Positions 6,759-14,073 of a stretch of DNA of 36,389 nucleotides are shown here, one piece after another. The position numbers and the translations under genes were made by a program. Position 1 is the first letter of the stretch. Every line of letters starts with the position of its first letter. Below the pieces are notes generated by a model, which ran no database searches, had not been told where the DNA came from, and was given only the letters and a program-made list of their open reading frames with translations. Origin of the DNA: Halorubrum ezzemoulense DSM 17463 (GTDB lineage: Archaea; Halobacteriota; Halobacteria; Halobacteriales; Haloferacaceae). The DNA lies in assembly GCF_002114285.1 (NCBI RefSeq), contig NZ_NEDJ01000031.1, positions 1 through 36,389 of the forward strand, written 5' to 3'.

Positions 6759-7936
6759 GCCTCCTCGACGACCCGAAAGCGGCGTTCGCAGACCTCTCCC
6801 GCCCGGAGGGGTGGGTGCTCGGCGTCAGCGTCGCGTTCGTACTGTTCCTCTTCGTCGCGATGCTCACCGGCGCGCTCGGTCCGACGTACTTCCTGTTCCT
6901 CGTCGGGCTGGCGGGGATGTACGCGCTGTTGTCCTTCGGGCTGAACGCCCAGTGGGGGTTCACGGGACTGATCAACTTCAGCGTCGCCGCGTTCTTCGGC
7001 ATCGGCGCGTACGGCACCGCGCTGATGACCGCGAGCGGCTCGCCGATCGCCGGCGGATTCAGTCCGCTCGTCGGGCTCGCCGTCGCGCTCGTCGTCGCGC
7101 TCGCGCTCGCGCTGCTCATCGGCATCCCGACGCTCAGGCTCCGGGCCGACTACCTCGCCATCGCGTCGCTCGGGCTCGCGGAGGTCGTGCGGCTGATCGT
7201 GTTAAACGAGCGCTGGCTGACGAACGGGAGCGCGGGGCTGCGCGGCATCCCGGGCTTCTTCGACGGGTGGCCGGTGCTCTCGACGTTCCCGGAAGCGATG
7301 CCGGGGCTCCGGCTGGAGGTGATCCCCGGGTCGCCGGTGATCCTGGAGACGGCGTTCTGGCAGGCGTCGCTGAACGTCCTGTTGGTGCTCGCGTTCGCGG
7401 GCGCGGCGTACTTCGTCCTCCGGCGCGCACACCGATCGCCGTGGGGGCGCGTGCTGCGCACGATCCGCTCCGACGAGGACCTCGCGCGGGCGCTGGGCAA
7501 GAACACCTACTCGTTCAAGATGCAGTCGTTCGTCCTCGGGAGCCTGATAATGGCGCTTGCGGGCGTCTTCTACGCGCATCTGAACCTCTACGTCGGGCCG
7601 GGCGACTTGGACCCGATCACGACGTTCTACGCGTGGGTCGCGGTGATCTTGGGCGGCAGCGGCTCCAACCGTGGAGCGCTGTTCGGCGGGATCGTCATCG
7701 TCACGATCCGCGAGGGGACGCGCTTCCTGAACGACGTGGCGCTCCCGATCGACCCCGCGCCGTTGCGACTGCTGTTGATCGGCGTCGTCATCGTCGCCGT
7801 CATGCGCTACCGGCCGCAGGGGGTCCTCCCGCCGCAGCGGGAGCTGATCTGGCCGAGCGCGGTCGGCGGTGGCGGAACGCCCGAGACGCCGGACAGCGGC
7901 GTCCGCGAGCGGAAGGGAGGTGATGACGATGAGTGA
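6755..7936 (+). CDS. livM: Branched-chain amino acid-type ABC transporter permease LivM
   Basis: This 393-residue permease begins with GTG in a GTGA overlap with livH. It has LivM hallmarks: LSFGLNAQWGFTGLINFSVAAFFGIGAYGTAL, RLRADYLAIASLGLAEVVRLIV, the coupling motif LRTIRSDEDLARALGKNTYSFKMQSFVLGS, and AWVAVILGGSGSNRGALFGG. It has multiple membrane spans and a polar cytoplasmic C-terminal tail of about 30 residues. It pairs with LivH in the membrane. Its end overlaps livG by 8 bp if livG starts at 7929, and carries the livG ribosome-binding site. Confidence 0.93.
   Translation: MSLLDDPKAAFADLSRPEGWVLGVSVAFVLFLFVAMLTGALGPTYFLFLVGLAGMYALLSFGLNAQWGFTGLINFSVAAFFGIGAYGTALMTASGSPIAGGFSPLVGLAVALVVALALALLIGIPTLRLRADYLAIASLGLAEVVRLIVLNERWLTNGSAGLRGIPGFFDGWPVLSTFPEAMPGLRLEVIPGSPVILETAFWQASLNVLLVLAFAGAAYFVLRRAHRSPWGRVLRTIRSDEDLARALGKNTYSFKMQSFVLGSLIMALAGVFYAHLNLYVGPGDLDPITTFYAWVAVILGGSGSNRGALFGGIVIVTIREGTRFLNDVALPIDPAPLRLLLIGVVIVAVMRYRPQGVLPPQRELIWPSAVGGGGTPETPDSGVRERKGGDDDE
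7916..7924 (+). promoter_or_regulatory. Strong Shine-Dalgarno site deciding the livG start
   Basis: GGAGGTGAT at 7916-7924 is a perfect anti-16S complement. It overlaps the ATG at 7923 and is well spaced for the in-frame ATG at 7929, so 7929 is the better start. Confidence 0.7.
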
Positions 7937-8717
7937 GGGCGCGCTTCCGAAGGAGGACGCGGTCCTCCGCGTCGACGACCTCCAGAAGTCGTTCGGCGGG
8001 CTCGCGGCGACCGACCACGCGACGTTCGCGGTGGAGCGCGGAACCATCACCGGGCTCATCGGCCCGAACGGCGCCGGGAAGTCGACGCTTTTCAACCTCA
8101 TCTCCGGCTTCTACGAGCCGGACGGCGGGACCGTGGAGGTGAACGGGACCGACGTGACCGGCATGGAGCCGTACCAAGTCGCGGAACACGGGCTCATCCG
8201 GACGTTCCAGACGCCCCGGAAGCTGGAGGGGATGACGGTCCGCGAGGCGATGCTGGTCGGCCCGCGGAAACAGCCCGGCGAGTCGTTCCTCACGCTTTTC
8301 ACCTCGCCGGGGACGGTCGCGGAGAGCGAGTCGGCGAACCTCGCCGAGGCGGAGCGGATACTGGAGGACTTCGAGATCGACCACCTCGCGACCCAGCCCG
8401 CCACCGACATCTCCGGCGGCCAGATGAAGCTCGTCGAGCTCGCGCGGGCGATGCTCGCCGAGCCGGAGGTGCTGCTGCTCGACGAGCCGGTGGCGGGGGT
8501 GAACCCGACGCTGGCGAAGAAGCTCAAAGGCCAGATCCGGCGGCTCAACGAGCAGGGAACGACGTTCCTGCTCATCGAACACGACATGGAGTTCGTGATG
8601 GACCTGGCGGACCCGATCGTCGTCTTGGATCAGGGACACGTCCTGACGGAGGGGACGCCGGAGGGGGTCCGGAACGACGACCGCGTCATCGACGCGTACC
8701 TCGGAGGCGGAAGATGA
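7929..8717 (+). CDS. livG: Branched-chain amino acid-type ABC transporter ATP-binding protein LivG
   Basis: This 262-residue ATPase has Walker A GPNGAGKST (45-53), Q-loop region RTFQTPRKLEGMTV, signature ISGGQMK (161-167), Walker B VLLLDEP (181-187) and H-loop LIEHDMEF. The motif GLIRTFQTPR after the Walker A region is characteristic of LivG rather than LivF. It lies in the cytoplasm bound to LivH/LivM. ATG codons exist at 7923 and 7929; the Shine-Dalgarno position favours the second. It overlaps livF by 4 bp (ATGA). Confidence 0.93.
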   Translation: MSEGALPKEDAVLRVDDLQKSFGGLAATDHATFAVERGTITGLIGPNGAGKSTLFNLISGFYEPDGGTVEVNGTDVTGMEPYQVAEHGLIRTFQTPRKLEGMTVREAMLVGPRKQPGESFLTLFTSPGTVAESESANLAEAERILEDFEIDHLATQPATDISGGQMKLVELARAMLAEPEVLLLDEPVAGVNPTLAKKLKGQIRRLNEQGTTFLLIEHDMEFVMDLADPIVVLDQGHVLTEGTPEGVRNDDRVIDAYLGGGR

Positions 8718-9478
8718 GCGACGGTATGACAGACGACACGACCGGGGCCGCGGACGGGCCTCACGGCGGAACCGACCCCGTGCTCTCGCTGTCGGGCGTC
8801 GACAGCGGGTACGGCGAGGTGCAGGTGCTCGACGACTGCTCGGTCCGGCTCGACCCGGGCGAGATCGTCTGTCTCGTCGGGCCAAACGGCGCCGGGAAGT
8901 CGACGGTGCTCAAGACCGCGTTCGGGATGTTGACTCCGTGGACGGGGACCGTCGAGTACCACGGCCGCGACATCGGCGGGATGGCGCCCGAGGAGATCGT
9001 CCGCGAGGGGATCGGCTACGTCCCCCAGACCGACAACGTGTTCGGCTCGCTGACGATCGACGAGAACCTCCGGATGGGGGGCGTCGCCCGCGACGGGAGC
9101 CTCGAGGAAGTCATCGAGACGCTGTACGACCGGTTCCCGATCATCGACGAGAAGCGCGGCTCGAAGGCGAAGACGCTCTCCGGCGGCCAGCGTCAGGTGC
9201 TCGCGTTCGCCCGCGCGCTGGTGAGGGAGCCCGACGTGCTGCTCATCGACGAGCCGTCGGCGGGGCTCGCACCGAACACCGCCGACGACGTGTTCGAGGA
9301 CGTCAAGGAGGTCAACGACATGGACACGGCGATCCTCATGGTCGAGCAGAACGTGACGAAGGGGCTCGGCATCTCCGACCGCGGCTACGTCCTCGACCAG
9401 GGGACCGTCCGGTTCGAGGGGACGCCGGAGGAGCTGTTGAACGACGAAGAGGTCTCGCAGCTGTACCTGGGCGGCTGA
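8714..9478 (+). CDS. livF: Branched-chain amino acid-type ABC transporter ATP-binding protein LivF
   Basis: This 254-residue ATPase has Walker A GPNGAGKST (56-64), the LivF-like Q-loop segment IGYVPQTDNVFGSLTIDENL, signature LSGGQRQ, Walker B VLLIDEPSAGLAP and H-loop VEQNVTKG. It pairs with LivG as the second nucleotide-binding subunit. A polar N-terminal extension of about 20 residues precedes the domain, so an internal start at codon 5 (Met) is also possible. It is the last gene of the five-gene operon and ends 31 bp before the stop codon of a convergent kinase gene. Confidence 0.93.
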   Translation: MSDGMTDDTTGAADGPHGGTDPVLSLSGVDSGYGEVQVLDDCSVRLDPGEIVCLVGPNGAGKSTVLKTAFGMLTPWTGTVEYHGRDIGGMAPEEIVREGIGYVPQTDNVFGSLTIDENLRMGGVARDGSLEEVIETLYDRFPIIDEKRGSKAKTLSGGQRQVLAFARALVREPDVLLIDEPSAGLAPNTADDVFEDVKEVNDMDTAILMVEQNVTKGLGISDRGYVLDQGTVRFEGTPEELLNDEEVSQLYLGG

Positions 9479-9509
9479 GTCTCCGGTCGGTCCGCTTTCT
9501 CGCGGCGTC

Positions 9510-10307
9510 TCACGCCGTGCGCTTCTCGAGCTCGCCCGTCAGCTCCGCGGCGTCGAAGTCGTGGTCGGGACGGATCGCGACGAAGTCGAGGAATCGGCGC
9601 GCCGCGAGCAGCTCGTCGGTCGAGTAGCTCGTCAGCGCGGCGGCGATCGCGTCGGCCGCGCCGAGGATCGGCTCCAGCGCCGCGAGCGCGCTCGCGAGGT
9701 CGTACGCGCGAGCGGCCTCGCGCCCGTCCTCGCTCACGCGGGTGGCGTCGATGACGTAGAGGTCGCCGTCGGCGACGAGGACGTTCTCGGCCCGGAGGTC
9801 GCCGTGCGCGAGCCCCGCGTCGTGGACGGTCCGCAGCGTCGAGAACAGCTCTGGCGCGAGCCGGGCGACGGCGTCGGCGTCGAGCTCGCCCAGCGTGCGG
9901 AACTCGGGGAGGTACTCCAACACCAGCACGCCGAGGTCGCCGACCTCGAACGCCTCGACCGGCTCCGGCGCGTTGACGCCGAGCTCGCGGACCCGGCGGG
10001 TCGCCTCCAGCTCGTGACGCGCCATCTCGTAGGGGGTCTCGTGGCGCTCGAAGAACCCCTCGGTGCCGGACGAGACCGCGCCGAGGTTCCGCCCGGTGGT
10101 GAACAGCGCGTGGACGAGCGTGTTCTGCCGGGTGATCACCTTCACGAAGAGGTCGTCGTCGACGACCATCGGCGTCGACAGCCAGTTGTCGGCGTCGAGA
10201 AACCGGACCCGGATCGTATCGCGGTCGTACCGGTCCGCCAGCTCGCGCGCGACGCGCTCGACGTCGGGCCAGTCGACGCGCCCCCGGACGAGCTCGCGGA
10301 ACTCCAT
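9510..10307 (-). CDS. RIO1-like / atypical protein kinase family protein
   Basis: This 265-residue protein carries an atypical kinase core: VKVI with the likely ATP-binding Lys56, HELEATRRVRELGVNAPEPV with Glu99, VLEYLPEFRTL as hinge, catalytic loop HGDLRAEN (168-175) and VIDATR (185-190) in place of DFG. These resemble RIO1/Bud32-type and lipopolysaccharide-kinase-type proteins. The first 90 residues may form a family-specific N-domain. The target is unknown. The start at 10307 (MEFRELVRG) is chosen because a TATA-like sequence lies 27 nt upstream; upstream codons would encode repeated promoter DNA. It is divergent from an acyl-CoA dehydrogenase and convergent with livF. Confidence 0.75.
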   Translation of the reverse strand: MEFRELVRGRVDWPDVERVARELADRYDRDTIRVRFLDADNWLSTPMVVDDDLFVKVITRQNTLVHALFTTGRNLGAVSSGTEGFFERHETPYEMARHELEATRRVRELGVNAPEPVEAFEVGDLGVLVLEYLPEFRTLGELDADAVARLAPELFSTLRTVHDAGLAHGDLRAENVLVADGDLYVIDATRVSEDGREAARAYDLASALAALEPILGAADAIAAALTSYSTDELLAARRFLDFVAIRPDHDFDAAELTGELEKRTA

Positions 10308-10317
10308 ACCGACGGCA

Positions 10318-10372
10318 CGCGGCGGCGCCTGATAAGTCGTCGGCTCGCGGCGGCGCCTGATAAGTCGTCGGC
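10318..10372. repeat. Tandem 27-bp duplication in the kinase promoter
   Basis: Positions 10318-10344 and 10346-10372 are identical over 27 bases, giving a 28-bp period. Each copy includes GATAAG (minus strand CTTATC), a TATA-like core. The proximal core at 10331-10336 lies 27 nt from the kinase ATG, so the duplication copies the promoter itself. Confidence 0.85.
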
Positions 10373-10420
10373 GCGGGGCGACACTGCCGACCCCGCCACA
10401 GTCCATCACGGTCGTTCGCA

Positions 10421-10430
10421 TCGTTTATGC
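10421..10430 (+). promoter_or_regulatory. TATA box of the acyl-CoA dehydrogenase gene
   Basis: TCGTTTATGC is centred about 28 nt upstream of the ATG at 10453, fitting a leaderless transcript. Confidence 0.6.
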
Positions 10431-10452
10431 CCACGCGTCGCAATTCTTGCCC

Positions 10453-11601
10453 ATGGACTTCGAGGTACCCGCCGAACACCGGATGATACGCGACACCGTC
10501 CGAGAGTTCTGCGAGGAGGAGATCGCGCCGATCGCCCAGGAGATCGAGGACGAACACCGCTTCCCCGAGGAGGTGTTCGAGTCGCTCGCGGACTTGGACA
10601 TGATGGGGATTCCGGTCTCGGAGGAGTACGGCGGGCTCGGCGGCGACCAGCTGATGTACGCCCTGGTCACGGAGGAGCTCGGCCGCGTCTCCGGCGGGAT
10701 CGGCCTCTCGTACGCCGCGCACACCTCTCTGGGCGCGAAGCCGATCGACCTGTTCGGCACCGACGAACAGAAGGAGGAGTGGCTCCGCCCGCTCGCTGAG
10801 GGCGAGGGGCTCGGCGCGTGGGCGCTCACGGAGCCCGGGAGCGGCTCGGACGCCTCCGACATGGACACGACCGCGGAGTACGACGCCGAGGCGGGCGAGT
10901 ACGTGCTGAACGGCACCAAGCAGTTCATCACGAACGCGAACGTCGCGAACTCGGTCCTCGTGAAGGCGGTGACGGACCCCGAGGCCGGCTACGACGGCAT
11001 CTCGACGTTCATCGTCGACCCCGAGAACGACGACGGGTTCGAGGTGACGACGGTCTGGGACAAGATGGGGCTCAACAGCTCGCCGACCTGCGAGATCAGC
11101 TTCGACGACGTGCGAATCCCGGAGGACCGGCTGCTCGGCGAGGAGGGCGAGGGGTGGACACAGACGATGAAGACGCTCGACGGCGGGCGCATCTCCATCG
11201 CCGCGCTCTCGGTCGGGCTTGCGCAGGGGGCCTACGAGGCCGCCAAGGAGTACTCCGGCGAACGCGAGCAGTTCGGCAAGCCGATATCGAAGTTCGACGC
11301 GGTCCGCGACAAGGTGGTCCACATGCACCGGCAGATCGAGCGCGCCCGACTCCTCACCCACCGGGCGGCGACGAAGTACGACGCCGGGGAGTCGGTCACC
11401 CGGGAGTCGGCGCTGGCGAAACTCGACGCCAGCGAGGCGGCCCGCGAGGTCGCCGAGGAGGCGGTCCAGACGCTCGGCGGCTACGGCTACACCACCGACT
11501 TCGCGCCGCAGCGCTTCTACCGCGACGCGAAGCTGATGGAGATCGGCGAGGGGACCAGCGAGATCCAGCACGTCGTCATCGGGCGCGAACTCGGCCTCTA
11601 G
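10453..11601 (+). CDS. Acyl-CoA dehydrogenase
   Basis: This 382-residue FAD enzyme performs the alpha,beta-dehydrogenation of an acyl-CoA thioester. It has the N-terminal helical domain, the FAD-binding [13 protein letters not shown] and FITNANVA segments, [14 protein letters not shown] in the C-terminal domain, [20 protein letters not shown], and catalytic Glu366 in IGEGTSEIQ, the position used by short- and medium-chain enzymes. Chain specificity cannot be read reliably. The nearby Liv importer allows a branched-chain acyl-CoA role but does not prove it. ATG at 10453 is preferred over TTG at 10447 because of the TATA spacing. Confidence 0.92.
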   Translation: MDFEVPAEHRMIRDTVREFCEEEIAPIAQEIEDEHRFPEEVFESLADLDMMGIPVSEEYGGLGGDQLMYALVTEELGRVSGGIGLSYAAHTSLGAKPIDLFGTDEQKEEWLRPLAEGEGLGAWALTEPGSGSDASDMDTTAEYDAEAGEYVLNGTKQFITNANVANSVLVKAVTDPEAGYDGISTFIVDPENDDGFEVTTVWDKMGLNSSPTCEISFDDVRIPEDRLLGEEGEGWTQTMKTLDGGRISIAALSVGLAQGAYEAAKEYSGEREQFGKPISKFDAVRDKVVHMHRQIERARLLTHRAATKYDAGESVTRESALAKLDASEAAREVAEEAVQTLGGYGYTTDFAPQRFYRDAKLMEIGEGTSEIQHVVIGRELGL

Positions 11602-11644
11602 TCGGGCGAGTCGTCAGTCAGCGACGCCGGGCGCTCGGCGCGCC

Positions 11645-12235
11645 TCAGGGGAATTCGATCAGGTCGTCGTCGACGGCGCGCAGGCTCTCCGCGAGCCGCG
11701 AGCCTTCAGGGACCGCCCGCCGGAACGGCGCCGAGCCGAACGCCGCCTCGCCGTTGACGGAGACGAGCCCGAGGTCGACGGGGTCGCCGTCGAGTCCCGT
11801 TAGGAACGCGACGGTGCGGACCGCGGGCACGTCGCCCGCCCGCGCGTCCGGGTCGATGGAGCCGTACAGCGTGCGGTTCTCCGCGACGTGGTGGACGCAG
11901 GTCGGCGTCGGCGCGAAACACAGGAGGTAGCGCGCGCCCGGCTCGGTGCGACCGAGCTTGGGGCGGAGCGCGTGGCGTTCGTCGACGTGGAAGTACCGCT
12001 CCATCCGGCGGTACTGGCGCAGGATCTCGTTCGCGCCGGTGGCGCGGCGGACCGCGGCGTCGGCCTTGAGCTCGATCACGCGGTCGACCGGTTCGGGCGT
12101 TCGGGTTCGGACGAAGAGGTCGACGACCCCCTGCCGCCCGTCGGCGTCGTACGGCTCCTCGAGCCGGATCGCCGGCGACTCGACCGTCGCCTCGTAGTGT
12201 TCGACGAGCCGGGTCGCGAGCGCGTCCTCGCGCAT
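11645..12235 (-). CDS. Uncharacterised haloarchaeal protein, possible PD-(D/E)XK nuclease-like fold
   Basis: I do not recognise a named family for this 196-residue protein. Residues about 32-60 read QGVVDLFVR then DRVIELKAD, which matches the D...(E/D)xK spacing of PD-(D/E)XK phosphodiesterase folds. A basic YRRMERYFHVDERH region follows and a hydrophobic strand RYLLCFAPTP comes later. There is no signal peptide or membrane span. The open frame reaches 12310, but a TATA-like CTTATC (minus strand, 12259-12268) lies 28 nt from the ATG at 12235, so MREDALATRL is taken as the start. It stands alone, convergent with the acyl-CoA dehydrogenase. Confidence 0.65.
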   Translation of the reverse strand: MREDALATRLVEHYEATVESPAIRLEEPYDADGRQGVVDLFVRTRTPEPVDRVIELKADAAVRRATGANEILRQYRRMERYFHVDERHALRPKLGRTEPGARYLLCFAPTPTCVHHVAENRTLYGSIDPDARAGDVPAVRTVAFLTGLDGDPVDLGLVSVNGEAAFGSAPFRRAVPEGSRLAESLRAVDDDLIEFP

Positions 12236-12350
12236 GGCTCTCGCGAGGCGTCGGAGGGCGATAAGTCCGCCCTTCGCGGCGCGCTGCGACCGCCCGCCGA
12301 CCGGAGTCATAGCCGCTCGGGAAATTCCTGCGAACCGGAAGCTATCACGG

Positions 12351-12360
12351 GGTTTGTAAG
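12351..12360 (+). promoter_or_regulatory. TATA-like element of the halocyanin gene
   Basis: GGTTTGTAAG is centred about 27 nt from the ATG at 12383, consistent with leaderless transcription. Confidence 0.5.
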
Positions 12361-12382
12361 GCTTCGACCCCTACGAAAAGTG

Positions 12383-12901
12383 ATGTCTGATAAACTGTCC
12401 AGACGGCGGTATCTCGCCGGAACCGGCGCCGCGTTGACCATCGGGACACTCGCGGGCTGCTCCGGAGGCGGTGACGGCTCCGACGGGTCGGACGGTTCCG
12501 ACGGCTCCGGCGGAGGCGGCAGCGCCGTCGAGGACGTCCCGAGCGAGATAGACGAGTACCTGTCCGAGGCCCGGATGTACGAGGGCACCATCATGGACTT
12601 CACGGGACAGGACGAGGTGACCGTCGAGGTCGGCGCCGGCGACGTCGGGTTCGCCTTCTCGCCGGCGGCGATCCGCATCGACTCCAGCACGACCGTCGTC
12701 TGGGAGTGGACCGGCAACGGGGGCGCGCACAACGTGGCCTCGGTCGAGGGGTCCGAGTCCGACTTCAACAGCGGCGACTCCGTCTCCGAGGAGGGGCACA
12801 CGTTCGAGCAGTCGTTCGACAACACGGGGATCCAGCTGTACCAGTGTACCCCCCACCAGGCGAACGGGATGCTCGGCGCCATCGAAGTCGTCGAAGCGTA
12901 A
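12383..12901 (+). CDS. Halocyanin (blue copper lipoprotein)
   Basis: This 172-residue protein starts with a Tat lipoprotein signal (SRRRYLAG, lipobox LAGC with Cys26), followed by a short Asp-Gly-Ser linker. Its plastocyanin/halocyanin domain runs from about 75 to 172. Type 1 copper ligands are visible as His116 (GGAHNV), Cys155 (YQCTPH), His158 and Met163. It is a membrane-anchored, outward-facing one-electron carrier, and the nearby oxidase genes make delivery of electrons to terminal oxidase plausible. A T-run at 12937-12942 follows the gene. Confidence 0.92.
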   Translation: MSDKLSRRRYLAGTGAALTIGTLAGCSGGGDGSDGSDGSDGSGGGGSAVEDVPSEIDEYLSEARMYEGTIMDFTGQDEVTVEVGAGDVGFAFSPAAIRIDSSTTVVWEWTGNGGAHNVASVEGSESDFNSGDSVSEEGHTFEQSFDNTGIQLYQCTPHQANGMLGAIEVVEA

Positions 12902-12929
12902 GCGGCCCACTTCGCGCGGTTCGAACGCC

Positions 12930-12946
12930 AGCGCGATTTTTTCACG
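12930..12946 (+). terminator. T-rich terminator after halocyanin
   Basis: A run of six T at 12937-12942 follows a GC-rich stretch about 35 nt after the stop codon. Archaeal termination commonly uses such U-tracts without a strong hairpin. Confidence 0.4.
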
Positions 12947-12958
12947 CCTGCTCGGCGT

Positions 12959-13477
12959 TCACGAGAGGAACGACCAGCGCACGTCAACGATCCGGTCGCG
13001 TTCGCTGGTGACCGTGGGCCGCGCGAGGTGGTCGTTGGCGTTGGCGCCGGCCTCGGCGAGCCGCGACAGCGCCTCCTCCAGCGTGCGCTCCGAGCGCTCC
13101 ACGCTGGCGTCGCGTTCGTAGGGGGCGTCGATCGGGTCCGCCGGCGAGTTCGAGATCGCGATCGCGTCGGTGAGGTCGCCGCCGATCGCGTGCGGCGGCT
13201 GGTGGAAGTGCCAGTCGCCGACCGTGAGGAAGAGCCACACGTCGCCGTTGATGGCGTGGTACTCGCCGGTGACGCCGTCGGCGTCGTACGCGACGACCCT
13301 AGAGAGGACGGCGGTTTTGAGCCGGTAGAGGGCGTCTTTCCGCGCCGAGCGGACGTTGCTCTCGGTCACGTCGCCGCGCTCGTAGGCGGCGGTGGCCTCG
13401 TCGGCGAACTGCTTCGCGACCTTGTTGACGACGTACAGCGATTCGAGCAGGTCGTCCGTCGGTTCGAGCGGAGTCAC
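12959..13477 (-). CDS. Uncharacterised haloarchaeal protein
   Basis: This 172-residue acidic protein is not one I can assign. Its N-terminal half looks helical (LLESLYVVNKVAKQFADEATAAYERGDVTESNVRSARKDALYRLKTAVL). A central strand-rich part includes HAINGDVWLFLTVGDWHFHQPP, with two His-containing motifs, and a helical C-terminus contains LEEALSRLAEAGANANDHL. There is no signal peptide or membrane segment. The start is GTG at 13477; I see no clear TATA box or Shine-Dalgarno site, so the start is uncertain. Codon use and acidity match the neighbours, which supports real coding. Confidence 0.7.
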   Translation of the reverse strand: MTPLEPTDDLLESLYVVNKVAKQFADEATAAYERGDVTESNVRSARKDALYRLKTAVLSRVVAYDADGVTGEYHAINGDVWLFLTVGDWHFHQPPHAIGGDLTDAIAISNSPADPIDAPYERDASVERSERTLEEALSRLAEAGANANDHLARPTVTSERDRIVDVRWSFLS

Positions 13478-13600
13478 GAGGGGTACCGGTCGGGGCTGCG
13501 ACCGGACGCAGATGGGGTCGTCGCGCTGATAGGCGTTTCGGGATCCGAGACGCCGAGACGGACCTCGCCGTCGCCGCAGCGGGTACCCCGGATGGTTAAT

Positions 13601-13610
13601 TCTTTAAGCG
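13601..13610 (+). promoter_or_regulatory. TATA box of the cytochrome oxidase subunit IV gene
   Basis: TCTTTAAGCG is centred about 28 nt upstream of ATG 13633, favouring that start over GTG 13624. Confidence 0.6.
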
Positions 13611-13632
13611 CAGGGACGAAGGGGTGAGTAAG

Positions 13633-13908
13633 ATGGCGCACGACTCCGTGAAAATGTATTCGGCGATATACGTCGCCCTCCTAGTCGCGGCGACGCTGAA
13701 CTTCGCTCTCTTCGAGACGTCGTTCATCGAGTTCACCTACGCGCAGGCGCTCGGCGGCACGCTGGTGATCGCGACGGTCAAGACGCTGCTCATCGTCGCG
13801 TACTTCCAGCACCTGAAGTGGGAGAACCGCTCGCTGACCTACCTGATGGGGCTCGCGCTCGCGCTCACCATGCTGCTGATGGCGGCCGCGACGTACTCCA
13901 TCTCGTAA
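13633..13908 (+). CDS. Cytochrome c oxidase subunit IV family protein
   Basis: This 91-residue protein has three hydrophobic helices (about 9-28, 38-58 and 66-88). It contains TVKTLLIVAYFQHLKWENRS, the signature of prokaryotic COX4/subunit IV (CyoD/CtaF-like). It is a small accessory subunit of heme-copper oxidase in the cytoplasmic membrane. The rest of the oxidase is encoded about 3.5 kb downstream on the other strand, so this gene is transcribed separately from its own promoter. An in-frame GTG nine bases upstream is a less likely start. Confidence 0.88.
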   Translation: MAHDSVKMYSAIYVALLVAATLNFALFETSFIEFTYAQALGGTLVIATVKTLLIVAYFQHLKWENRSLTYLMGLALALTMLLMAAATYSIS

Positions 13909-14018
13909 CGACTCGCGGCGTCTCTTTCTCGCTCGAACGCCTCCGAACCGTTTTCCCGGCACTTTCGCCGGGTTTTCGCTCGACCGAGCACGCTCCCGAC
14001 GATGGTCTTTCTGCTGCC

Positions 14019-14031
14019 ACCACCTAGTGGT
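14019..14031. promoter_or_regulatory. Short inverted repeat next to the tenA TATA box
   Basis: ACCAC-CTA-GTGGT forms a 5-bp inverted repeat about 10 bp upstream of TTATAA (14041-14046), which itself lies 30 nt before the tenA ATG. The position fits an operator or BRE-overlapping site; no regulator is identified. Confidence 0.4.
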
Positions 14032-14073
14032 ATTAGTTAGTTATAACCCGCCGCAAGACGAGGGGCCGATGCG

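Noticed and set aside
10318..10372. CRISPR-like direct repeats
   Set aside because: Only two copies occur, they are adjacent without unique spacers, and no cas gene is present.
10447..10455. TTG start six bases before the acyl-CoA dehydrogenase ATG
   Set aside because: TATA spacing and family N-termini fit ATG 10453; TTG would add only Met-Pro.
9385..11571. A 728-codon minus-strand ORF spanning livF, the kinase and the acyl-CoA dehydrogenase
   Set aside because: It is a high-GC shadow: composition is dominated by Arg, Gly, Ala and Leu, while the overlapping genes match known families.
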